DNA of 14,066 nt from an uncultured Eubacteriales bacterium (lineage in GTDB: Bacteria; Bacillota; Clostridia; Christensenellales; Christensenellaceae): positions 1 through 14,066 of the forward strand of contig UQXU01000047.1 in the NCBI GenBank assembly GCA_900545085.1, read 5' to 3'. Made by a program: the position numbers and the translations under genes. Below, one piece after another: positions 6,940 through 12,869 of this stretch (position 1 is its first letter; every line of letters begins with the position of its first letter). The notes beneath the pieces were generated by a model that made no database searches, had not been told where the DNA came from, and worked only from the letters and a program-made list of their open reading frames with translations.

Positions 6940-7877
6940 CGCCGTCGGTCAGGCATGATTCTGAATGCGACTTCGTGCCCTGCTATTAATTGCGCTTTGT
7001 GGGCGAAGAACACGTGACCGGAACAGTCGGATTTCAGCTCCTCTATAATTTCTCCCGTGCATGCGTCGAGTATGTCGGCGAGAGTTTCGCCTTCGCGGAC
7101 AAAATCGCCGGGAGCGTGAACCCTCAGGAAAAGACCGCCTGCTTTAGAAAGGACGGTATGAAGTTCGCTTTCGCGGAAGAACAGAGATTTAGAAGCGGAG
7201 CTCGGCTCTTTTTTAAAAGAGAAGCCCTTCCTGTGCATAAACCTAAATACAGAATTTACGGCGACTTTCGCGCTGTTTATATCTATGCAGTCTGTCTCGC
7301 GGGTATATAAAGAAAAGGCTTGAGTCTCCCATATCTGCCAGTTGTAATTGAGAGTCGTGGTGTCGTAGGGCTGCGGTTTGCGGAGTATGACATAAGGAAG
7401 TCCGAAGTCGTATGCGTCATCTATGTTTTCATATCCCGTCTCCATCATGCGCACGTGCGGGAGAAAATCACCCGGGAGATAAAAGCTCGCCATTTGTACA
7501 CCGTATTTATAGCCTTTAAGAGCCTCGAATATTCTGGCTGCTATGCGCTGAGTGGTTTCTCCCTCGATGTAGCCCGGGAACATCCTGTTAATATCCGTGT
7601 TGTCAGCCGCCCAGAAACGCCTGCCGACATTCATGGAAAACTGATTGGCACAGGGAACGACGAGAACGCCGCAGTCAGGTGAGAGGGCGCCGTCCGCCTC
7701 CAGCCTGCGGAGAGCTTGTATAAGCTGAGAACAGCTGTACATTTGCTGCAATTCATTGCCGCGCAGAGCGCCGACTACGGCTAGACTTTTTTTCTCGGAA
7801 TGACCGAAATGCCATGCTTTGACGGACAGCTCTTGACGATATGGTGTGTTTAACGTAAAAAGAGTTATTTCTTTCAT
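6912..7877 (-). CDS. M14/AstE-AspA-like protein lacking zinc ligands (probable pseudoenzyme)
   Basis: A 321-residue protein of the succinylglutamate desuccinylase/aspartoacylase branch of M14. It keeps the fold landmarks: RGNE (39-42) where active members have HGDE, and DINRMFPG (95-102), the substrate carboxylate-binding motif. The first zinc His is Arg39. The second His of the DxHxS motif is missing: aligned on the shared P-x-V-R, the segment reads VQMASF (127-132). Only the Glu ligand (E42) remains. A C-terminal barrel-sandwich-like domain with APGDFVREGE (about 255-264) is intact. The gene starts 19 nt after its intact neighbour stops, with AGGAGG at 7890-7895. The frame is open and well kept, so it is probably a functional non-catalytic partner or binding protein, not a decaying gene. 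Confidence 0.82.
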   Translation of the reverse strand: MKEITLFTLNTPYRQELSVKAWHFGHSEKKSLAVVGALRGNELQQMYSCSQLIQALRRLEADGALSPDCGVLVVPCANQFSMNVGRRFWAADNTDINRMFPGYIEGETTQRIAARIFEALKGYKYGVQMASFYLPGDFLPHVRMMETGYENIDDAYDFGLPYVILRKPQPYDTTTLNYNWQIWETQAFSLYTRETDCIDINSAKVAVNSVFRFMHRKGFSFKKEPSSASKSLFFRESELHTVLSKAGGLFLRVHAPGDFVREGETLADILDACTGEIIEELKSDCSGHVFFAHKAQLIAGHEVAFRIMPDRRRCRTSSNVL

Positions 7878-7896
7878 GATTTCTGCCGGCCTCCTG

Positions 7897-8826
7897 TCAG
7901 TTGCTCTGTATAGAGCCGCCGAGTATACGTGCGACCAGAGAGCCTTCGTAAACTACGGGATATTCCCTCAAAGTAAAAAGCAGACCTGCGGCGGGGCTGG
8001 TCAAACGCTGCTTTATTTCTCCTGTCAGAGGGTCGGCGATGACTCCAAGCTCCTGCCCTTCTTCAACCTGAGCCGTATGCTCCAAAGAGGGGAAAAATAT
8101 TCCGGGGCAGGGCGCGTTGACAAAAGAAACGTGTCCGTCGCTGCTTATTATCGGCGGAGCAACGGGTACGATAGGCGCATGCCACATGCCGATATGGGAC
8201 ATCAGAGACAGAATACCCTTTATCAGCTGATCTCCGTACGTTTTTGTAACGCGCATACCTACGCCCATCTCTACGACAAGGGTAGGAGTGCCGATGGAGT
8301 TGAGACTGTGAGCCAGAGTGGACTCGAGCACCGTCGCGGCGGAGTGAATCCAGATGAGATCCATATTCAGATGTTTAGCAAGAGGCACAAGTTTTTCCGC
8401 CGTGTTTATATTTATGCGCACCTGTGGGATTTCCCGCAGGAAAATATTGCTGGCGTGTATGTCGATGCACATATCTGCTCCGGCTAAGTCCTCTGTTATT
8501 TTAGCGGCGACGTATTCGGAAAAAGATCCGCTCGTGCTTCCGGGGAAGGTGCGGTTCATGTCGAGATCGCATTGAGGAATACCGCGGGTCATGGTGCTGA
8601 TGCCGAGAGGGTTGAGCGCGGGATAAATTTCAACCGTTCCGCTCAGCTTATCTCTGTGCTTTTCGAGAAGGCGCGCGAGCTTCCATGCTGCGTACTGTCC
8701 CTCCAGCTCATCGCCGTGCGTTCCGGTGACAATACAAAAGCGTTTGCCTTCGCTGCCGATGCAGTTTTTTTTTATTATCAAGTCCTCCCCGACTGCGAGG
8801 GGGACTCGGACTATTTCTTTTATCAT
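7897..8826 (-). CDS. M14-type zinc amidohydrolase (succinylglutamate desuccinylase/aspartoacylase family)
   Basis: A 309-residue enzyme expected to cleave an amide bond between an acyl or aminoacyl group and an amino acid. Zinc ligands are visible: H37 and E40 in GTHGDE (35-40) and H124 in DIHAS (122-126). DMNRTFPG (89-96) is the substrate-binding motif, and E186 in VVEMG is the likely catalytic Glu. Residues from about 240 form a barrel-sandwich-like C-terminal domain (EGQELGVIADP, then TSPAAG). There is no signal peptide. AGGAGG lies 9 nt upstream of the ATG. It sits between the transglutaminase-like gene and a degenerate paralogue, so it may act on the product of the ATP-grasp ligase in the same operon. 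The true substrate is unknown; arginine catabolism is unlikely as no ast genes are near. Confidence 0.9.
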   Translation of the reverse strand: MIKEIVRVPLAVGEDLIIKKNCIGSEGKRFCIVTGTHGDELEGQYAAWKLARLLEKHRDKLSGTVEIYPALNPLGISTMTRGIPQCDLDMNRTFPGSTSGSFSEYVAAKITEDLAGADMCIDIHASNIFLREIPQVRININTAEKLVPLAKHLNMDLIWIHSAATVLESTLAHSLNSIGTPTLVVEMGVGMRVTKTYGDQLIKGILSLMSHIGMWHAPIVPVAPPIISSDGHVSFVNAPCPGIFFPSLEHTAQVEEGQELGVIADPLTGEIKQRLTSPAAGLLFTLREYPVVYEGSLVARILGGSIQSN

Positions 8827-8855
8827 GATAAAAGACCTCCTGGCGTTGATGCAGG

Positions 8856-8879
8856 GCGGAAGCTATGCGCTGCTTCCGC
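8856..8879. repeat. Hairpin in the leader of the M14 gene
   Basis: GCGGAAGC (8856-8863) pairs perfectly with GCTTCCGC (8872-8879) around an 8-nt loop. On the minus strand it lies between the transglutaminase-like stop and the M14 ribosome binding site, with no T-tract after it. It may set the relative levels of upstream and downstream genes by mRNA processing or stability. Confidence 0.5.
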
Positions 8880-8896
8880 GCTTTTGATGTTGGAAT

Positions 8897-9670
8897 TTAT
8901 TGCTGTGTTACGCGCATAAAAACCTTCTGCTGCTGTTCGGCTTTCCCGATGAACACGCCGCGTTCGATAGGACAGTCGCCGAAATCGCGTCCTACTCCGA
9001 AGCGCAGATAGCCTTCGTCAGTCCATTTTCCGCGTGTGGGATCTATGCCAATCCAAAAGCCGGACAGAAATACCTCGCACCATGCGTGACTCGCGCCTTC
9101 GCCCTGAGGCAAACCGTTGACATATCTCGCGTGCAGACCGCATTCTCTGGCTAACGAGAGAAAAATGTGTGCAAAATCTTGACAAACGCCTGCGCCGGCC
9201 GAGAAAGCCTGCGCCGCTGTGGTCGATGTTCCGGTAACGCCGGGGGCGTACTCCATGTGAGAGCGCACTGCTTCTGATAATAGCCATGTTATCTCTTTTG
9301 CATCTGTCGGAAGAGCGAGAGACGAGAGAAAGCTGCGCATCTCCGAGCTGAGCGCGGTATAACGCGACGGAAATCGGAATATAGGGTGCGCCGTCTCGGG
9401 TTTAAGCTTAGAATAATCGACCTGTGCGCGTCCGCGGACGGTGTATCTGAAAGAATCGTGCGGATAGTCTATCAGACCTATCTGCATGAGATTGCCGAAG
9501 CAGTCTTTTTGCAGTGAATACGGTACAGACGGATGTATAGACAGACAGACGTCGAGTATGCGCTGCCCCGGGAATGACTGAGGCAGGCATCTCAATGTAA
9601 AAGCGTGGTCAGACACTTTCTCGTTAAATTCCAGCAATATGTCGTAAAAGAATGTAAGCTCTCGGCTCAT
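8897..9670 (-). CDS. Transglutaminase-like cysteine enzyme
   Basis: A 257-residue protein with an N-terminal beta-rich domain (about 1-100) like the bacterial transglutaminase N-terminal region, followed by a transglutaminase-like catalytic domain. The triad is visible: C163 in GVCQDFAH, H195 in ASHAWCEV and D210 in GIDPTRG. Such enzymes act as peptidases, amidases or acyl transferases; the substrate is not evident. No signal peptide or membrane segment is seen, so it is likely cytoplasmic. Its ATG overlaps the alpha-E stop (ATGA, 9667-9670), which implies translational coupling. The pairing with ATP-grasp (COG2308) and alpha-E (COG2307) genes is a known association and argues for joint action on a peptide-like product. 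Confidence 0.93.
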   Translation of the reverse strand: MSRELTFFYDILLEFNEKVSDHAFTLRCLPQSFPGQRILDVCLSIHPSVPYSLQKDCFGNLMQIGLIDYPHDSFRYTVRGRAQVDYSKLKPETAHPIFRFPSRYTALSSEMRSFLSSLALPTDAKEITWLLSEAVRSHMEYAPGVTGTSTTAAQAFSAGAGVCQDFAHIFLSLARECGLHARYVNGLPQGEGASHAWCEVFLSGFWIGIDPTRGKWTDEGYLRFGVGRDFGDCPIERGVFIGKAEQQQKVFMRVTQQ

Positions 9671-10338
9671 ACACGGAACAGCTCCTCTACGCTTTGCAGA
9701 AGAATGTGCTTATCTATATCTTCGCCCTCGATGGCCTTGCGTGTGATTATGTCAAGCGCGCTGTCGTTTATGGGCAAATCTGTCTTATAAAGCCTGTTGA
9801 CGAGCTTTTGAATCTCCTTTTGCAGGCGCTCTGTCCGCCAGTTGAGTCTGAGCGTCAGGCTGACTTTTTCGACGCTGCCGCCGGCCTTGGTTATGTTGCG
9901 CATGCTCTCAATGTCTATGGCGTCGTCAAAGCTGCCGCGAAACGCCATTATGTCGTCCAAAACCCACTGCAGCTCGACCATGGGAGCGTCGCTTTTCGCG
10001 GCTAACTGGAGAGCATTGTATGCCATTTGCAGATATGCCAGCGTGGGAGTAGTGATGCTTTCGCGCAGAACCATGCCGTTTCCGAGCATGGCGTCTACGC
10101 CGGAGGCTATAGAGCCGGGAGCCTCCGGATCGAAAAGATAGCGGCGGATGAAATCGCTGCTGTCTTTGTAATCGCAAGGTATACCGAGCTTTTGGCAAAA
10201 GCCCGCATAGTCGATTTTGTCGTTTTCTATCAGCTTGTCGTATAAATCCAGCATATACTGAACTGTCGTATAGACTCTTTCGCTGTATCTTCCCAGCCAG
10301 AATAATCTGTTCTGCTTGCTTAACGTGATAGTACCCAT
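9667..10338 (-). CDS. Alpha-E domain protein (DUF403/COG2307), short form
   Basis: A 223-residue, almost entirely helical protein of the alpha-E family. The N-terminal signature NRLFWLGRYSERV (10-22) matches the family's WLGRYxER hallmark, and later segments such as SDFIRRYLFD, VLRESITTP and LQWVLDDIMAFRGSFDD are typical. Common family members are near 300-320 residues, so this one is shorter by about a third. Its biochemical role is unproven; it is thought to cooperate with the permuted ATP-grasp ligase. The start overlaps the end of the ATP-grasp gene by 19 nt, with GGAGG about 12 nt upstream, and its stop overlaps the transglutaminase-like start by 4 nt. This is a tightly coupled translation unit. 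Confidence 0.92.
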   Translation of the reverse strand: MGTITLSKQNRLFWLGRYSERVYTTVQYMLDLYDKLIENDKIDYAGFCQKLGIPCDYKDSSDFIRRYLFDPEAPGSIASGVDAMLGNGMVLRESITTPTLAYLQMAYNALQLAAKSDAPMVELQWVLDDIMAFRGSFDDAIDIESMRNITKAGGSVEKVSLTLRLNWRTERLQKEIQKLVNRLYKTDLPINDSALDIITRKAIEGEDIDKHILLQSVEELFRV

Positions 10339-11633
10339 GTATCTTTAAAACCTCCGCCCTGAGATGAGTTGACTATGAAGCTGTCCGGATCGCGTGTGAA
10401 TCTGGTCAGTCCGCTCGGCCATACTGTGGTGCTGTCCGCGCCGGAGAGCACGAACGCGCGCAGATCTGCTTTTCGATCTACCTGCTCGCCGCCCTCCATG
10501 ATCGGGAGATCCTGAAAATCTATGACTTCTTGAGCGATGAATCTTCGCGGCTCTGAGACGATTGTCTGTTTTAAATCAGCCAGCTTCTCCGCGGAAAGCC
10601 TGTCTCCGAAGAGTACGCCGTATCCGCCTGCTTCGGCGACGTCCTTGATTACGAGTTTCTGGATATTTTTGAGAACGTATTCTCTGTCCTTGTCATAGAA
10701 GGGAAGGTACGTGGGAGCGTTGTTTAAAATAGATTCTTCGTTCAAATAATACTTTATCATCTTGGGTACGAAGTAGTATATGCCCTTGTCGTCCGCTGCG
10801 CCGTTGCCGAAAGCGTTGAGTACGGCCACGTTGCCTGCGCGGTATGCAACCATTAAATTGGGAATGCCTATGAGCGAGTTAGGCTCGAACGTGAGAGGAT
10901 CCATATATTCGTCCGATACTCTTCTGTATATCGCGCCGACGCGCTGGTCGCCTTCTGTGGAACGATAGTAAACAGTGTCGTCTCTGACGTATAAATCGCC
11001 CGATTCCGCGAGGACAGAGTCGGAGAGCTCCGCCAGATAAGAATGTTCGAAATAGGCCGCGTTGTATCTGCCGGGAGTGAACACGACGTTGATTCCCCCT
11101 GTGTTTACGCTGTCCATGGTGCGGCGGAGCAGCTCGCCGTAATTTCTGTTGTCGAGCACATTGTTGCTGCGGAAGGTATCCGGACTGCATCTGCGGCATA
11201 AATTTCGCGCAATCAGAGGATAAGAAGCTCCGGACGGTATTCTAAGATTGTCCTCCAATACATACCATGTTCCGTTTTTCCCTTTTACAAGGTCAATGCC
11301 CGAGATGTGGCTGTATATGCCTTTGGCAGGGAGTATGCCTTCGCACTGGGGAAGGTATCCCGGCGAGCGATATATAAAATCTTCGGGAACGACGCGGTCT
11401 TTTATTATCTTTTTTTCGCCGTAAATATCTTTCAGAAACAAATTGAGGGCGTTTACGCGTTGGATCAATCCCTTTTCCAGAATATGCCATTCTTCTGCGG
11501 GGATTATGCGGGCGATGGCATCGAAGGGGAAGAGCCTTTCTTCAAATGTCCCGTTCTTGTAAATTCCAAATTTTACGCCGTATCTGGCGAGCTGTCTGTT
11601 GATCTGATCCTTGTGACGCAGTAAACCGTTCAT
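10320..11633 (-). CDS. Circularly permuted ATP-grasp ligase (COG2308 type)
   Basis: A 437-residue cytoplasmic protein of the circularly permuted ATP-grasp type 2 family, predicted to form amide or peptide bonds by an acyl-phosphate intermediate. Visible hallmarks, in order, are YVLEDNLRIPSG (124-135), NAFGNG (273-278), LVIK (327-330) followed by the glycine-rich AGGYGVLFG (335-343) for ATP binding, FIAQE (365-369), DLRAF (390-394) and SSQGGGFKDTWVL (423-435). Common members run about 470-490 residues, so this is slightly short but complete in motifs. AGGAGGG (11642-11648) lies 8 nt upstream of the ATG. It is the first gene of a six-gene operon with alpha-E, transglutaminase-like and two M14-like proteins. 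The amine and acyl substrates are unknown. Confidence 0.95.
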   Translation of the reverse strand: MNGLLRHKDQINRQLARYGVKFGIYKNGTFEERLFPFDAIARIIPAEEWHILEKGLIQRVNALNLFLKDIYGEKKIIKDRVVPEDFIYRSPGYLPQCEGILPAKGIYSHISGIDLVKGKNGTWYVLEDNLRIPSGASYPLIARNLCRRCSPDTFRSNNVLDNRNYGELLRRTMDSVNTGGINVVFTPGRYNAAYFEHSYLAELSDSVLAESGDLYVRDDTVYYRSTEGDQRVGAIYRRVSDEYMDPLTFEPNSLIGIPNLMVAYRAGNVAVLNAFGNGAADDKGIYYFVPKMIKYYLNEESILNNAPTYLPFYDKDREYVLKNIQKLVIKDVAEAGGYGVLFGDRLSAEKLADLKQTIVSEPRRFIAQEVIDFQDLPIMEGGEQVDRKADLRAFVLSGADSTTVWPSGLTRFTRDPDSFIVNSSQGGGFKDTWVLSR

Positions 11634-11651
11634 TAAAATAACCCTCCTAAC

Positions 11652-11696
11652 AAAAAAGACAGGGCGGAGCCTATCTGCGGCGCCGTTGCCCTGTCT
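11652..11696 (-). terminator. Leader hairpin with T-tract, possible attenuator of the ATP-grasp operon
   Basis: On the minus strand AGACAGGGC (plus 11688-11696) pairs with GCCCTGTCT (plus 11657-11665) as a 9-bp perfect stem enclosing a 22-nt loop, followed directly by six Ts. The hairpin lies between the predicted transcription start (near 11704) and the ribosome binding site of the first gene, so it can only stop transcripts of this operon. The loop contains a CGGCGCCG palindrome that could form a competing structure. I do not recognise a known riboswitch class. Confidence 0.7.
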
Positions 11697-11710
11697 CTTT
11701 TAATGTCGAT

Positions 11711-11740
11711 ATTATACAGGAAAAGGCTCGCTTCTGTCAA
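11711..11740 (-). promoter_or_regulatory. Near-consensus sigma-A promoter of the ATP-grasp operon
   Basis: On the minus strand TTGACA (plus 11735-11740) and TATAAT (plus 11711-11716) are both perfect hexamers with 18-nt spacing. Transcription would start near 11704, giving a leader of about 70 nt before the ATP-grasp ATG. Confidence 0.85.
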
Positions 11741-11820
11741 GAGAAAATGCAATTTTAGAGCTGAGAAAATGTCAAAATTGCCTCTAAATTGGCTGTCGAA
11801 TGGCTGAAAATGAAATTTTG
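11741..11820. repeat. AT-rich inverted and direct repeats beside the operon promoter
   Basis: GCAATTTT (11749-11756) and AAAATTGC (11774-11781) form an 8-bp inverted repeat, with AATTTTAGAG (11751-11760) and CTCTAAATT (11782-11790) continuing it imperfectly. GAGAAAATG recurs directly at 11741-11749 and 11763-11771, and a related GAAAATGAAATTTTG is at 11806-11820. The block abuts the -35 box, so it may be an operator or an UP-like element. Confidence 0.4.
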
Positions 11821-11914
11821 GAACATGCTGCCGTCTAATTCAAGAGTTATATGTGCATAAATCGTCAAAATAAATAAAAAAGATGATAAAGCTATGGCGG
11901 CATGATTGAGGTAG

Positions 11915-11923
11915 TGATATAAT
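11915..11923 (+). promoter_or_regulatory. Extended -10 promoter for dapF
   Basis: TGATATAAT has a perfect TATAAT (11918-11923) preceded by the TGn extension. The -35 position at proper spacing is poor (TGGCGG), which is usual for extended -10 promoters. It lies 32 nt before the dapF ATG, with AAGGAGG at 11942-11948. Confidence 0.65.
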
Positions 11924-11955
11924 AAAAAGAAAGCAACTCGCAAGGAGGCTTAATA

Positions 11956-12834
11956 ATGAAGATTACAAAGATGCATGGCTTAGGCAACGATTTTATAATT
12001 TACGATAACAGAGCTGAGCCGCTTTTCGACGCGTCGGCTATGGCGCAGAAACTCTGTCCCCGCAGGACGAGCGTAGGAGCGGACGGATTGATATTAATAG
12101 AAGAATCTGACACGGCGGATATAAAAATGCGCATAATAAACGCAGACGGCAGCGAAGCGGAAATGTGCGGAAACGGTATACGCTGCTTTGCGCGTTATTG
12201 TTTCGACAAGGGCATAGTTCGCCAGAGCGGATTCACCGTGGAGACTTTGGCGGGGATAATGACGCCGAATGTGCTCACCGATGGAAAAGTGACCTTGGGC
12301 GTCCGCGTGGACATGGGCGTGCCGGCTTTTCAGAGAGAGAAGATACCTATGCGCGGCGAAGGAAGCACTTTGCGGCAGAGCGTATCCGTAGGAGACAAGA
12401 CATACGAGATTTCCAGCGTGCTCATGGGCGTGCCGCACACTATGGTGCTTGTGGATAACCTGAGCGATGTGGACATAGCGGCGGAAGGAGCTCCGCTCGA
12501 GAGGCACGAGATGTTCCCGAACGGTACGAATGTAAGCTTTGTTGAGCGGGTGGACGAGGGCAGAGTCAAGATGCGCACGTTTGAACGCGGATGCGGCCCC
12601 ACCATGGCGTGCGGGACGGGAGCGTGCGGCGTCGCCGCCATGCTCAAGCGCCTCGGCTTGGCAGGAGATAAGCTGATTGTCGAATTGGAAGCGGGAGAAT
12701 TGGAAATAGAACATAACGCGGGCAGGATATACATGACGGGTCCTGCTGAGTATGTGTTCGAAGGTACGACGGAGGATGAGCAGCTCACGCATGATGATAT
12801 AATGTTTCAGATGATGATGGGTATGCTTTGCTAG
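11956..12834 (+). CDS. dapF: Diaminopimelate epimerase
   Basis: A 292-residue cytoplasmic, cofactor-independent racemase that converts LL- to meso-diaminopimelate for lysine and peptidoglycan synthesis. The two catalytic cysteines are C71 in MCGNGIRC and C219 in ACGTGAC. Other hallmarks are the N-terminal MHGLGNDF, the internal FPNGTNVSF and ERGCGPT just before the second cysteine. The start is fixed by AAGGAGG 7 nt upstream of ATG. The domain ends normally at GPAEYVFEG, but about 20 further residues follow, rich in acidic residues and ending in a methionine cluster (QMMMGMLC); most DapF proteins stop near this point. The next gene starts 35 nt downstream on the same strand. Confidence 0.97.
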   Translation: MKITKMHGLGNDFIIYDNRAEPLFDASAMAQKLCPRRTSVGADGLILIEESDTADIKMRIINADGSEAEMCGNGIRCFARYCFDKGIVRQSGFTVETLAGIMTPNVLTDGKVTLGVRVDMGVPAFQREKIPMRGEGSTLRQSVSVGDKTYEISSVLMGVPHTMVLVDNLSDVDIAAEGAPLERHEMFPNGTNVSFVERVDEGRVKMRTFERGCGPTMACGTGACGVAAMLKRLGLAGDKLIVELEAGELEIEHNAGRIYMTGPAEYVFEGTTEDEQLTHDDIMFQMMMGMLC

Positions 12835-12869
12835 GTGCGGATGCATCCCGCTTTGGAGGAGAGAAAATT

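Larger units (their letters stand above)
11634..11955. other. Divergent intergenic region between the ATP-grasp operon and dapF
   Basis: This 322-bp gene-free stretch holds, from left to right, the ATP-grasp ribosome binding site, a leader terminator-like hairpin, a near-consensus minus-strand promoter, an AT-rich block of inverted and direct repeats (11741-11820), and the dapF extended -10 promoter with its ribosome binding site. The part between about 11821 and 11910 is AT-rich and shows no clear site. I see no convincing small gene. Confidence 0.7.

Noticed and set aside
7846..8487. Open frame of 213 codons on the plus strand across the M14 genes
   Set aside because: It is antisense to two well-supported genes and has no recognisable motif.
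11657..11696. The leader hairpin as a known riboswitch class
   Set aside because: It is only about 40 nt and matches no aptamer core I know, so only an attenuator-like role is proposed.
11755..11943. Hydrophobic 62-codon frame on the minus strand in the divergent intergenic region
   Set aside because: It needs a TTG start, has no ribosome binding site and overlaps the dapF promoter; its hydrophobicity comes from AT-rich DNA.
12094..12846. Open frame of 250 codons opposite dapF
   Set aside because: It mirrors dapF, is rich in His and Arg as antisense frames often are, and shows no domain.
12828..12869. ATG at 12828 as the start of the HD/nucleotidyltransferase-like gene
   Set aside because: It overlaps dapF without a ribosome binding site, while ATG 12870 has GGAGGAG at good distance.
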